A DNA stretch of 64,000 nt from Leptodactylus fallax (taxonomy: Eukaryota; Chordata; Amphibia; Anura; Leptodactylidae). Each line of letters opens with the position of its first letter. Position 1 is the stretch's first letter. The DNA lies in contig CAMRHE010000133.1 of NCBI GenBank assembly GCA_947044405.1, forward strand, positions 1,178,001-1,242,000, read 5' to 3'. A model generated the notes under the pieces. The model was not told the DNA's origin. It saw nothing but the letters and a program-made list of their open reading frames with translations, and ran no database searches. The position numbers were made by a program, and so were the translations under genes. Below are positions 50,466 through 62,710 of the stretch, piece by piece.

Positions 50466-52163
50466 CTTAGCAAGTTGACCCAAATTTATGGTCCATCATA
50501 CACCATTGTGATAAATGAGCACAGTTTCCTTAATTTTATGATAACATTAATATATCTGCCCTTTTCTGAAGAGACCCTAGAGTATAATAATAGTATTTCC
50601 AGCTTGGTTGTGTTCAGTCCAAACAAAACTGCAAGTAGAGCCTCACAAATATTGTAATAACCGAAAAAACCACCGTGAACAAAATCATATTGGTTATCCT
50701 GGTTGATGTTCAGTTTTGGTTATTTTTCAATTAATCGCCCAACCCTATTGCCAACTGTCCCGAATTTGTGGTGATTGTTCAGAATTTTCTAAAATATTTC
50801 CAGCAAATTTGACTTGCCTTGGGTAAACTCTATGTAAAAAGAGGCATGGTTTATATCCTAAAGTGGGAACCCCTGCCAAGAGAAGGATTTGACACATTGA
50901 GAATTCAGGCTAGTTTGTGGATTAAGGCTCTGGCACCATTTTTCCATATTTCAAAAGCAATAACTTGTAATTTTAGATGGTCCCATTTTATGGTGTGTAT
51001 AGTGTTTTGTTTAGCTTTAATACAAAAAAAAAAAAAAAATTATACTCTGCAGTTCCATCATTATCTTTCACAATTTGTATAAAAATAATACGGTAACTCT
51101 CTTCTGGCCTGTCTTTACGATTATGGCGATACCATTTTATATAGTTTTTGTTCTGTTTTTCTCATTTTTACTAATTAAAACCCATTTTTGTGGGAAAAAA
51201 ATAAGGGGGTCTGAATACGATGTCCCCAATTATTATTATTATATGTAAACTGCGTGAGGGCTCTTTTTTGGGGATGAATGTTAGATTTTATTGCTACTTT
51301 TCTGGTACATACAGTAGTTCCTTTTTTGCAGCGAGATAAGATAAAAAAAAATAAATAAAAACTATTTTCACACTATTTTTTTTTACCATACAGGATAAAT
51401 AATATATTTTGATACATGGGGATACCAATTAATTTTTATTTATTTATTTATTTTTTTTACATAATTTATATTGGAAATGGAAAGTGAAGATTTGTGAATT
51501 TTAAAAATTTTTTAAGCCAATTTCTTTTATTTTTTTTTTAAGGCCCAAAAGAGTACATGAACATTACTAGATCATTTGTATAATATATTGCACCATTTCT
51601 GTATTGCAGTATATTTTACAATTCAGCATACACCTATTAGGTCCTGTTTCTGGCAGGCTATAATAGGTTTGCCTATATGACACACTGGAGGCCACTATTA
51701 CACCTCGTGGCTGCCATGGAAACCCCTCTGCACCCATTGATCACACGTTAAATAAACACAAAATTAAGAAAGTGCACCAGAAATTTAATCAAAACTATAT
51801 GCAGTTTTAACTACCGCGTGTGCATGCACCCCAAGTTATCTCCAATGAGAATCTGCTGTGTCACAGCACCATACTACCATGGAGTCGAACGTTAACTTTA
51901 CACTCATTGCTGAGCGTTAAAGTGGTCAAGTGCTCCAATTTTGGAAACTTTGGTAACTATAGGACATGTATCATAGAACTCTTTGTTATTGAATGGTATA
52001 GGTATTCATGTAATTTTCTCCTGAGGATTACTTGTACGCACGTCATCATTCCAGTACTACAGGTACATAGCACACGGCATGCAGCCGACCAGACACGTAC
52101 ACAGATTGTAACATTCGCATCACATAAGCAAATCGAAAATTTGTTACTGCAAATCAATGCAGG
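50466..52163. other. AT-rich flank, includes ANKRD49 3' UTR at the right end
   Basis: On the minus strand ATTAAA (51789-51784) and AATAAA-type words (about 51434-51450) are candidate poly-A signals 375-730 bp after the ANKRD49 stop. The remainder is low-complexity T/A-rich sequence. Confidence 0.45.
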
Positions 52164-52607
52164 TTAGGTCCAATAATCTGCCGTCTCAAATAGGTAGTGG
52201 TAGACGTCGGTGCGCCGGGCGATCTCGTAAGCAGTCTCTCCTAGCTTATTGGTCATTTGGGGCCTGATGTAGCGATTCATGAGGAGAAGCTCCAGTAGCT
52301 GCCGGCTGTCTCTATTAGCTGCGGCCAGGTGCAGCGGTGTTAGTGAGCCCTTAGTCTGAGCATTGATGTCTGCGCCATGCTGGAGCAGGAAGGAGGCGAC
52401 GGCGGTGTTATTCCACTTGCAGGCGCTGTGTAGAGGCGTCCATCCGTCCAGTGTAATGGAGTGAACGTTTGCCCCGTTAGCGATCAGCACCCGCACTATC
52501 GCCAAGTGCCCGTTGTATGAGGCTCTATGCAGCGGGGTGTACTGATCTTCATCGGCCACGCTTACAAAATCCGGGTACACTGACAGGATTCTTTGAATGG
52601 TTTCCAG
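52164..52607 (-). CDS. ANKRD49: ANKRD49 coding exon 2
   Basis: The acceptor CTCTATACAG precedes CTGGAAACC (Leu98). It encodes the ankyrin block to Thr244 and the stop at 52166-52164. The Met seen slightly upstream in the same frame is intronic. Confidence 0.95.
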   Translation of the reverse strand: METIQRILSVYPDFVSVADEDQYTPLHRASYNGHLAIVRVLIANGANVHSITLDGWTPLHSACKWNNTAVASFLLQHGADINAQTKGSLTPLHLAAANRDSRQLLELLLMNRYIRPQMTNKLGETAYEIARRTDVYHYLFETADYWT

Positions 52608-54040
52608 CTGTATAGAGAAAATGACCAAGATACTAAGGATAAACTAAGGAAATATGCAAAATTTCTTCAAGGAGGATTTAAGTAACTAAAATTTTAATAG
52701 GTTGTACAGTATTAGAAAAAAAATGGCTGCTTTCTACCACATCTATCTACTGGCTGTGAGTGGTACTGAAACTCAGCTCCAGTGAAGTTAATTGTGTTGA
52801 GGTGCAATACCACTAATAACCCGTGACATGTGTGTGGCGCTGTTTTTGGCAGTCATGTGAGTTCCTGTCTAAATCTAACTGGGATGTTTTTTTTTTTTTT
52901 TACAGTTGAGCGTTTTTTTACTATTGTATCCAATTAATAATTCTGCTAAACAACAACGTGATCACTGGTAGACTGGTTACTATGATAGGACAGTGCCTAA
53001 CAACCAGGTTTATATGGGTTGTCAAGCAACAGGCCCATAGCAACCAGTCAGCTTCCACTTACTCTGGTCTTCCGCTCATTCATAAATTTTAACAGAGCTT
53101 AGAAGAGAAAAAAAGTGAAGGAAATCATGGCAGTATTCACACCATGAACGTTGCCCTGAAATTCTTCTATATTGTAGCGCATTGCGATTTCAGAACTAAC
53201 CTAATACCTCTCTGTCTGTACTTGGCCCTCCTAGCCATGGCATCCTCTCTCTTCATCTGCTACTCGGATGCCAGTGTCAGTATAGACTGCTGCAACTAAG
53301 GAGTCAAATGACCTGGATAGGAGTCATCTCTGATTATGGTTGTTGCGCGTGGGCATCAGCTAAAATGGGGAGTGTTCACACTACCGTTGCCATCTGTCAG
53401 AAAATGTTAACAACAGACACTAATAGATCCATCAAAAATCCCAATGATTTCAATGGGATTGGTTATGTTATCCGGTTTCGTCAAATCTGTCACAGGTCCG
53501 TTATTTTGGCACAGATAAAGCAGGTTTTTTTTTTTTAACTAACGGACCCCATAACAACAGACTTCCAATGGTAACGTTAGTGTGAACCTATCCTAACACA
53601 GCCAGAACCCGCTGTGTATGAATGCTCGGCTCCTGAGCATTTCCTTACGACTTCTGCCTTACACGCGCAGCGGATATCACTGACTGAATGAACCTCTGCT
53701 CGGCTGCTGGTGATCATCATTTGACTTCTTCACCATTGTATAAACTTACTCTGTTATTTTCAGCAGCAAAAAGTATTAACTCTTTAGGGTTATCCTTCAG
53801 ATTTTCCTCCTGGGCCTGGTACCAATCCTCACTCTTCTCCTCCTCATCGTCTTCAGACTCCCCCGGCCAATGGCTCTGGGTTCCAGTAGGAATCATATGT
53901 CGGTGGGTTTCCAGAAGATCCAGTTGGTTAAAGTCATCTGGAAAGTGGTCGAGTTTTTCTTGCAGTTCAATCTCATCCTCTGTAGTGTCCTCTGCGCCAT
54001 GGTCCTGGAATGAGGGGTCCTTCTCCTGCGGGGTGGCCAT
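52164..54040 (-). CDS. ANKRD49: ANKRD49, ankyrin repeat domain 49 (complete, 2 coding exons)
   Basis: Exons 54040-53750 and 52607-52164 join in phase 0 to give 244 aa (human 239). An acidic N-terminus with FNQLDLLETHRHMIPTGTQS and a DDEEEKSEDWYQAQEE run precedes ankyrin repeats: about 85-117, 120-150 (YTPLHRASYNGHLAIVRVL), 153-183 (WTPLHSACKWNNTAVASFLL), 186-216 (LTPLHLAAANRDS) and a final half repeat ending DVYHYLFETADYWT. Human ANKRD49 shares HFNQLELLETHGHLIPTGTQ-type and PLHSACKWNNT motifs. The protein is widely conserved; roles in germ cells and proliferation have been proposed. It is head to head with MRE11, as in mammals, which supports orthology. Confidence 0.95.
53371..53595. mobile_element. 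Small inverted-repeat MITE in the ANKRD49 intron
   Basis: AGTGTTCACACTACCGTTGCC at the left and GGTAACGTTAGTGTGAAC at the right are near-complementary ends about 200 bp apart. A T run sits inside. The target duplication is unclear. Confidence 0.6.
53750..54040 (-). CDS. ANKRD49: ANKRD49 coding exon 1
   Basis: The acceptor TATCTTTCAG directly precedes the ATG (54040-54038), so the exon begins at the start codon and a non-coding exon must lie upstream, towards 55.4 kb. It encodes residues 1-97, ending FAAENNR, with donor AGA|GTAAGT. Confidence 0.93.
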
Positions 54041-54259
54041 CTGAAAGATACAAGATGTTAGTGCAGGCCTTGGCAAATATTTGTTTAAGTTCACATCTGC
54101 AAATAAGTCCTTAGCCGCTTAAGGAAAGGACACAGGACGTCACAGATGAAGTATGCGAGTGACGCCCCGGTTCTTTTCCTTAGGCCAGGACAGCGGAGTT
54201 CTAGGGACAGGCGAGTATGTTTTTCTTCACCTTCCCAGCCTCCTGACAGAAATCTGTAA

Positions 54260-54488
54260 GGCCCGGTTCACATCTGCGTTCGGGATTCCGTTCGGGAAGT
54301 TCGCTTGGGGAACCCACAAACGGAAACCTATAGGCATAAAAAAAAAAAACACTTTCCTCGTGCGGAAGCCACACGGACCCCATTATAGTCTATGGGGTCC
54401 TCGGGTTTCCCAGGTAAACCCCTTTTTTATGCGTATAGGTTTCCATTCGGGGGGTCCACAAGTGGACTCCCAGAATGTAAACCGGGCC
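54260..54488. mobile_element. PIF/Harbinger-like MITE, 229 bp
   Basis: The inverted ends GGCCCGGTTCACAT and (right) TGTAAACCGGGCC are flanked by the 3-bp direct repeat TAA (54257-54259 and 54489-54491), matching the TWA duplication of PIF/Harbinger elements. A central pair of inverted segments (GGAAACCTATA and TATAGGTTTCC) adds a second fold. No coding capacity. Confidence 0.72.
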
Positions 54489-54491
54489 TAA

Positions 54492-55430
54492 TTCCTGGAC
54501 AACCCCTTTAAGCCATTTATGAATATCAGGATAGGCCATAAATACCTGATCAATGGGAGGCCAAGAGCCAACCCACAAACCAATCAGCTGTAAGGAGCCG
54601 CTTCCAGCGCCCGTATGATGCACAATACAGGGCCTGGACCACCACTTTAATAGCGATTTTGATTTAGGTCATAACTGCCCAGCCCTACACAGTGCCATAC
54701 ATTGTACAGTGGCTGTTATTGGTATTGAGCTCAACCCATTCACTTGAATAAGACTGAGCCATGAATAGGTCATGTGACAGATGAACGTGACGCCACATGG
54801 CCTGTGAAGTGGAAAAGCCCCGCTACTGATTTACACAGCTGATCTGTGGGGGTCCCGGGTGCTGGACCCCACTGATCTTTGATTAATGACCCATGCTTAG
54901 GCTCAATGCACATGACCGAGTTTGCTGTCCAAGGGGTTGCCAATGCTTTGTTCTATCCCATGGAAGATGGAGCAGGTCCTATCCAGCTCCGTGATAATGG
55001 AACAGAGCGGAACCGCCCATTGCAGAAGCATTCGGGTGAAACTCAAATGTCATTCTGTTAAAAAAAAAAAAAAAAAGTCACCCTCACCTTGGCGTATACA
55101 CTTGGTTGTGTGTGCATGAGGCCCAATGATAGGTCATCAATTGGTAAAGCCTGGAAAAGCCCTTTAAATTGCATTATGTCCTGTGCACAATACTTGCTAG
55201 CCATTGGACAGTTACCTTGCTGAATCTACTGCTCAGTGTGTGGTTGGTCACAGCTGTGGCCAGATTTACATTGACCATGAAAAATTTGCAGAATTGCGAA
55301 AAAAAAAAAATGCACCATGCATCTCAGCTGTCAGTGTCTAAACCCTGCAAAAATCCTAATGTGAATTCCTGCTAATAGGTCCCTGCAGCAGCCATCATCA
55401 TCATCATCATCATCTCTGCTGCTTGTTACC
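54492..55430. other. ANKRD49 upstream region with repeat relics
   Basis: GGACAACCCCTTTAA at about 54497 is the reverse of the GGGGTTGTCC ends seen at 20.5 and 34.2 kb. The interior (ATCAGCTG, CCATTCACTTGAATA) matches relics at 59.4-59.8 kb. A short (ATC)n run is at about 55393-55414. Confidence 0.5.
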
Positions 55431-55539
55431 ACCACCTTGCACAAAAAATCCGCAGCAAACACCAGGCACATCCCACCTGCTTCCCATGCACGACCCTTCC
55501 TCACCTCCAAGACCGTGCAGTGCTCCTTTTCCACAGAAC

Positions 55540-55806
55540 ATCATGTGAAAAACTACACCTCCCAGCATGCTTTACGCTTCCCATGCCGGCGACAGCCTCC
55601 TGCGTCTTCCAATCAGAATCTTGCGTTACGATCACTAGAGCTCAACCTGATCAGTAGTTTCCGCATCTCTGAGAGCGCAGCCATTTTGTTGTCGTCCTGG
55701 TGGATAGAGCGCTATGTTGCCGTGCACGGAATGCTGGGATTTGTAGTTTTGCCGGCAGCTCCCAGCATGCACACGTTTTCCCGGGATTTTGCAGTGAGGC
55801 AGTGAG
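55540..55806. promoter_or_regulatory. Bidirectional ANKRD49/MRE11 promoter
   Basis: GC-richer than its surroundings and lying between the two divergent genes. ZNF143/THAP11 (SBS)-type motifs: ACTACACCTCCCAGCATGC at 55552-55570 (plus); ACTACAAATCCCAGCAT at 55747-55731 (minus); a half copy CTCCCAGCATGC at 55759-55770. A CCAAT box (CCAATCAG, 55609-55616) and a YY1-like GCCATTTTG (55680-55688) lie between. No TATA box, as usual for housekeeping pairs. AGTGAG|GTGGGT at 55801-55812 could be the donor of the non-coding MRE11 exon 1 (tentative). Confidence 0.75.
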
Positions 55807-56149
55807 GTGGGTATTGCGGCATAGTTGGGTTTAGTTACTGTGTGAACTATTGCCTGTAGAAACATGTAGAGTCATTGTACATAGAGATGGAGTGTTCTGT
55901 GCTGTAGTGTCTCACAGCCTGTACAGGGGGTAATGGTGGCATTAGTGGCTGCAGCATACTGGGGCAGAAATCTACCTCACAGGACACTTGTTGCTATAGA
56001 TGCCCCCTAAATATTGTGTCACCTACAGATATTCACCCATAATAATGTTTTGGCTGCAGCTATCCCCACAACAGTGTATTAGCAGTAGATGTCACCACAA
56101 CAATATGCCATTCGCAGGTTCCCTATAATGAGGTTTAAGCCGCAGCCGT

Positions 56150-59100
56150 TTCATCTCCAGATCCCGCATAACAGTGTGTCATCTACAGATCCTGCATAAC
56201 AGTGTCATCTACAGATCCCCCATAACAGTGTGTCATCTACAGATCCTGCATAACAGTGTGTCATCTACAGATCCCCATAACAGTGTGTCATCTACATATC
56301 CCCCATAACTGTGTGTCATCTACAGATCCCCCATAACAGTGTGTCATCTACATATCCCCCATAACAGTGTGTCATCTACAGATCCCCCATAACAGTGTGT
56401 CATCTACAGATCCTCCATAACAGTGTGTCATCTCCAGATCCTCCATAACAGTGTGTCATCTACATATCCCCCATAACAGTGTCATCTACAGATCCCCCAT
56501 AACAGTGTGTCATCTCCAGATCCGCCATAACAGTGTGTCATCTACAGATCCCCATAACAGTGTGTCATCTACAGATCCCCCATAACAGTGTGTCATCTAC
56601 AGATCCTGCATAACAGTGTGTCATCTACAGATCCCCATAACAGTGTGTCATCTACAGATCCCCCATAACAGTGTGTCATCTACATATCCCCCATAACTGT
56701 GTGTCATCTACAGATCCCCATAACAGTGTGTCATCTACAGATCCCCCATAACAGTGTGTCATCTACATATCCCCCATAACTGTGTGTCATCTACAGATCC
56801 CCCATAACAGTGTGTCATCTACATATCCCCCATAACAGTGTGTCATCTACATATCCCCCATAACAGTGTGTCATCTACAGATCCCCCATAACAGTGTCAT
56901 CTACAGATCCCCCATAACAGTGTGTCATCTCCAGATCCCCCATAACAGTGTGTCATCTCCAGATCCCCCATAACAGTGTGACATCTCCAGATCCCCCATA
57001 ACAGTGTGTCATCTCCAGATCCCCCATAACAGTGTGTCATCTCCAGATCCCCCATAACAGTGTGTCATCTCCAGATCCCCCATAACAGTGTCATCTACAG
57101 ATCCCCCCATAACAGTGTGTCATCTACAGATTCCCCATAACAGTGTGTCATCCACAGATCCCCCATAACAGTGTGTCATCTACAGATCCCCCATAACAGT
57201 GTCATCTACAGATCCCCCTTAACAGTGTGCCATCTACAGATCCCCCATAACAGTGTGTCCTCTACAGATCCCCATAACAGTGTGTCCTCTACAGATCCCC
57301 ATAACAGTGTCATCTACAGATCCCCCATAACATTGTGTCATCTACAGATCCCCCATAACAGTGTGTCCTCTACAGATCCCCATAACAGTGTGTCCTCTAC
57401 AGATCCCCATAACAGTGTCATCTACAGATCCCCCATAACTGTGTGTCATCTACAGAGCCCCCATAACAGTGTCATCTACAGATCCCCCATAACAGTGTGT
57501 CATCTACAGATCCCCTATAACAGTGTCATCTACAGATCCCCTATAACAGTGTCATCTCCAGATCCCCCATAATAGTGTCATCTCCAGATCCCCCATAACA
57601 GTGTCATCTACAGATCCCCTATAACAGTGTCATCTCCAGATCCCCTATAACAGTGTCATCTCCAGATCCCCCATAACAGTGTCATCTCCAGATCCCCCAT
57701 AACAGTGTGTCATCTACAGATCCCCCATAACAGTGTGTCATCCACAGATCCCCCATAACAGTGTGTCATCTACAGATCCCCCTTAACAGTGTGCCATCTA
57801 CAGATCCCCTATAACAGTGTCATCTCCAGATCCCCCATAACAGTGTCATCTACAGATCCCCTATAACAGTGTCATCTCCAGATCCCCTATAACAGTGTCA
57901 TCTCCAGATGCCCCATAACAGTGTCATCTCCAGATCCCCCATAACAGTGTGTCATCTACAGATCCCCCATAACAGTGTGTCATCCACAGATCCCCCATAA
58001 CAGTGTGTCATCTACAGATCCCCCTTAACAGTGTGCCATCTACAGATCCCCCATAACAATGTGTCCTCTACAGATCCCCATAACAGTGTGTCATCTACAG
58101 ATCCCCATAACAGTGTGTCCTCTACAGATCCCCATAACAGTGTCATCTACAGATCCCCCATAACAGTGTGTCCTCTACAGATCCCCATAACAGTGTGTCC
58201 TCTACAGATCCCCATAACAGTGTGTCCTCTACAGATCCCCATAACAGTGTCATCTACAGATCCCCCATAACTGTGTGTCATCTACAGAGCCCCCATAACA
58301 GTGTCATCTACAGATCCCCCATAACAGTGTGTCATCTCCAGATCCCCCATAACAGTGTTATCTCCAGAGCCCCTATAACAGTGTCATCTACAGATCCCCC
58401 ATAACACTGTGTCATCTACAGATCCCCCATAACAGTGTGTCATCTCCAGATCCCCCATAACAGTGTGTCATCTACAGATCTACCCCCATAGCAATGTGTC
58501 ATCTACAAATCCCCCATAACAGTGCGTCATCTACAGATCCCCCCATAGCAATGTGTCATCTCCAGATCCCCCATAACAGTGTGTCATCTCGAGATCCTCC
58601 ATAACAGTGTGTCATCTACAGATCCCCATAACAGTGTCATCTCCAAATCCCCCATAACAGTGTGTCATCTCCAGATCCCCCATAACAGTGTGTCATCTAC
58701 AGATCCCCCATAACAGTGTGTCATCTACAGATCCTCCATAACAGTGTGTCATCTACAGATCCCCCATAACAGTGTGTCATCTACAGATCCCCCATAACAG
58801 TGTCATCTCCAGATCCCCCCATAATAGTGTGTCATCTCCAGATCCCCCCATAACAGTGTGTCATCTCCAGATCCCCCATAACAGTGTGTCATCTCCAGAT
58901 CCCCCCATAACAGTGTGTCATCTACAGATCCCCCCATAATAGTGTGTCATCTACAGATCCCCCATAACAGTGTGTTATCTACAGATCCCCCATAACAGTG
59001 TCATCTACAGATCCCCCATAACAGTGTGTCATCTACAGATCCCCCATAACAGTGTCATCTACAGATCCCCCCTTAACAGTGTGCCATCTACAGATCCCCC

Positions 59101-59240
59101 ATAACTGTGTGTCCTCTACAGATCCCCATAACAGTGTGTCCTCTACAGATCCCCCATAACAGTGTCATCTACATATCCCCCATAACAGTGTCATCTACAG
59201 ATCCCCCATAACAGTGTGTCATCTACAGATCCCCCCATAC
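56150..59240. repeat. 25-28-bp minisatellite in the MRE11 5' intron
   Basis: About 115 units of CATAACAGTGTGTCATCTAC followed by AGATCCCC; length classes differ by the GT dinucleotide (GTGTGTC or GTGTC) and by the number of Cs. The phase shifts create short repeated frames in places. If exon 1 lies at 55.8 kb, the array is inside intron 1. Confidence 0.95.
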
Positions 59241-60390
59241 ATACCCATGCTCAGCAGCTACTCCATTCTGATTCTCCTGTGCACACGACCCCTGTTTCAG
59301 TGACCAGACATTTCTCACTTATACTAACCTTTTTGTCTCTTGTGACCAGGTATTGCCCATGATAGGGGATAAGCCCAGCCATCATGAGAGTGGGGTCCTC
59401 ATGGGCTCCGGGACTGATGACGCTAGTGGAGTGCGGAGGATATTAGATATTGGTGGCCTATCCTTTAGATAGGTCATCAATGTCAGATAGGTGGGTGTCT
59501 GACACCCAGGGCCCCACTGATCAGCTGTTTGAGGAGACCGCAATGTTCGGTTGAGCACTGTAGCCTCTTTACAGAATACAAGCACAGAGCCATACGTTAC
59601 GTAGAGGCTGTGCTTGGTATTGCAGCTCAGCCCCATTCACTTGAGTAGGACTAAGCTACAAACAGAACACGTGACAGAAGAAGGTGACATCACTGGCCTT
59701 CATTCATTCTGCTTCATTCATCTGATCTGTGAGGGTCCAGGGTGTTGTACAGCCACTGATTAGAGAAGGATAGGTCATCAATATATATCGTATGGAAAAA
59801 CCCTTTAAACCTATTGCTGAATACAGGGAGCTACATCGCCGTCTCCAAAAGTATAACTCTCCATGTTTCCCTGTAGAATCAGTCCCTGTCTGCTCCTGCC
59901 ATATAATGAGCATATTGCAAGCACGTAAGGTGGAGGAACAGGGGCAGAGGCTTATTCCGCCATATGTATATATAGTACTCCGTATAGCAGGAGATTTTGC
60001 CCTTTGGATGGATGAATTGGATGCATAAAACATCTGATAGTCCGGGTAATTCTAGTCCTTTCAGTATTTGACATAGAAACAGTAGAATTGCTCGGCATGT
60101 TCCTTGTATAATAAAGTCACAGCAAAGATCTGATTCTTAAGCCATTGTTGGCCGCTGTTCAGACAATCATACAATCAGCTCTTTAGCATATGTATAATAG
60201 AGATCACGTCCTCCAATCCTTCGTTGTGTTTTTTCCGTCTTTATGTGGCGTGGTGCACTTGAAATCACTGTAGAGCGGTAATTCTGTCTCCTCCATCACT
60301 GTGCTTCATTTATGAGGCCCAGGATGGCATTTAGGATGGAAATGACAATAACACTGTTCGCTGTGATCTATGTCTCTGTTTATCCTCCAG
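59241..60390. other. MRE11 intron 1, right part, with a decayed repeat
   Basis: 59430-59810 resembles the relic at 54.5-54.9 kb (ATCAGCTG, CCATTCACTTGAGTA) and ends AAAACCCTTTAAA. No exon seen before the acceptor TATCCTCCAG at 60390. Confidence 0.5.
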
Positions 60391-60471
60391 GCTCTGGGAA
60401 ATTTGCATATTACATCCAAGATTTGTGCTGTCCAGCTAAAAAATAGTCATGAGCTCGTCTGGTAACTCTCT
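60391..60471 (+). CDS. MRE11: MRE11 exon with start codon (coding 60449-60471)
   Basis: The acceptor TTATCCTCCAG ends at 60390. After 58 nt of 5' UTR the ATG at 60449 begins MSSSGNSL, with donor CT|GTAAGT at 60472. The split codon CT|T gives Leu8. This parallels human MRE11, whose first coding exon encodes MSTADALDDE-type sequence with the same phase. In-frame sequence upstream of the ATG contains a TAG (60444-60446), supporting this start. Confidence 0.87.
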
Positions 60472-60519
60472 GTAAGTAACCTTTTTTTTTTTTTTTTTTT
60501 TTACATAGTATTGTCAGCT

Positions 60520-62495
60520 TTAACATTACCCTGTATGCACAAGAGCAACTATAATACTGCCCCCTATGTACAAGAATATAACTGCTATAATACTGCCCCT
60601 ATATACAAGAATATAACTACTATAATACTGCTCCTATATACAAGAATATAACTACTATAATACTGCTCCTATATACAAGAATATAACTACTATAATACTG
60701 CCCCCTATGTACAAGAATATAAATATTATAATACTGCTCCTATGTACAAGAATATAACTACTATAATACTGCCCCCTATGTACAAGAATATAACTACTAT
60801 AATACTGCTCCTATGTACAAGAATATAACTACTATAATACTGCTTCTATGTACAAGAATATAACTGCTATAATACTGCCCCCTATGTACAAGAATATAAC
60901 TGCTATAATACTACTCCTATGTACAAGAATATAACTACTATAATACTGCTCCTATGTACAAGAATATAACTGCTATAATACTGCCCCCTATGTACAAGAA
61001 TATAACTGCTATAATACTGCCCCTATATACAAGAATATAACTACTATAATACTACTCCTATGTACAAGAATATAACTACTATAATACTGCTCCTATGTAC
61101 AAGAATATAACTACTATAATACTGCGCTATGTACAAGTATATAACTACTATAATACTGCTCCTATGTACAAGAATATAACTACTATAATACTGCCTCCTA
61201 TGTACAAGAATATAACTACTATAATACTGCTCCTATGTACAAGAATATAACTACTATAATACTACCTTCTATGTACAAGTATATAACTACTATAATACTG
61301 CTCCTATGTACAAGAATATAACTACTATAATACTGCCTCCTATGTACAAGAATATAACTACTATAATACTGCTCCTATGTACAAGAATATAACTACTATA
61401 ATACTGCTCCTATGTACAAGAATATAACTACTATAATACTGCTCCTATGTACAAGAATATAACTACTATAATACTGCTTCTATGTACAAGAATATAACTG
61501 CTATAATACTGCCCCCTATGTACAAGAATATAACTGCTATAATACTACTCCTATGTACAAGAATATAACTACTATAATACTGCTCCTATGTACAAGAATA
61601 TAACTGCTATAATACTGCCCCCTATGTACAAGAATATAACTGCTATAATACTGCCCCTATATACAAGAATATAACTACTATAATACTGCTCCTATGTACA
61701 AGAATATAACTACTATAATACTGCGCTATGTACAAGTATATAACTACTATAATACTGCTCCTATGTACAAGAATATAACTACTATAATACTGCTCCTATG
61801 TACAAGAATATAACTACTATAATACTGCTCCTATATACAAGAATATAACTACTATAATACTGTTCCTATATACAAGAATATAACTACTATAATACTGCTC
61901 CTATGTACAAGAATATAACTACTATAATACTACCTCCTATGTACAAGAATATAACTACTATAATACTGCTCCTATGTACAAGAATATAACTACTATAATA
62001 CTGCTCCTATGTACAAGAATATAACTACTATAATACTGCTCCTATGTACAAGAATATAACTACTATAATACTACCTCCTATGTACAAGAATATAACTACT
62101 ATAATACTGCCCCTATGTACAAGAATATAACTACTATAATACTGCCCCCTATGTACAAGAATATAACTACTATAATACTACTCCTATGTACAAGAATATA
62201 ACTAGTATAATACTGCTCCTATGTACAAGAATATAACTACTATAATACTGCTCCTATGTACAAGAATATAACTACTATAATACTACCTCCTATGTACAAG
62301 AATATAACTACTATAATACTGCCCCTATGTACAAGAATATAATTACTATAATACTGCCCCCTATGTACAAGAATATAACTACTATAATACTACTCCTATG
62401 TACAAGAATATAACTACTATAATACTGCTCCTATGTACAAGAATATAACTACTATAATACTGCCCCTATGTACAAGAATATAACTACTATATTCC
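60520..62495. repeat. 35-bp minisatellite in MRE11 intron 2
   Basis: About 56 units of CTATGTACAAGAATATAACT followed by ACTATAATACTGCTC; units are 34-36 bp. A block of several units at about 60800-61130 recurs at about 61440-61730. It fills nearly the whole 2.1-kb intron, ending 82 bp before the exon. Confidence 0.95.
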
Positions 62496-62577
62496 ATGCT
62501 GATATATAACATAATCAGGACGGTACGGGTGACCTTTAACCCCTCATTCATTGTTCCTGTCTCCTTCTTACTATCAG

Positions 62578-62710
62578 TGACGATGAAGACACATTAAAAA
62601 TCCTCGTGGCCACTGACGTTCACCTGGGTTACCTGGAGAAAGATGCCGTAAGAGGAAATGACAGCTTCGTGACTTTCGATGAGATCCTGAGACTGGGGAA
62701 GGATAATGAG
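62578..62710 (+). CDS. MRE11: MRE11 exon encoding phosphoesterase motif I; gene continues off window
   Basis: MRE11 is the nuclease subunit of the MRE11-RAD50-NBS1 complex, which senses and trims DNA double-strand breaks in the nucleus. The exon encodes residues 8-52: [20 protein letters not shown], then [20 protein letters not shown] and KDNE. ATDVH is metallophosphoesterase motif I (DxH; Asp21 and His23 bind metal). Acceptor CTATCAG, donor GAG|GTAAGT, with the end in phase 0 as in human. The remaining exons lie beyond 64000. Confidence 0.95.

Noticed and set aside
57171..58404. Frames of repeated HNSVSSTDP/CHLQIP blocks
   Set aside because: Frames of the 25-28-bp array in MRE11 intron 1.
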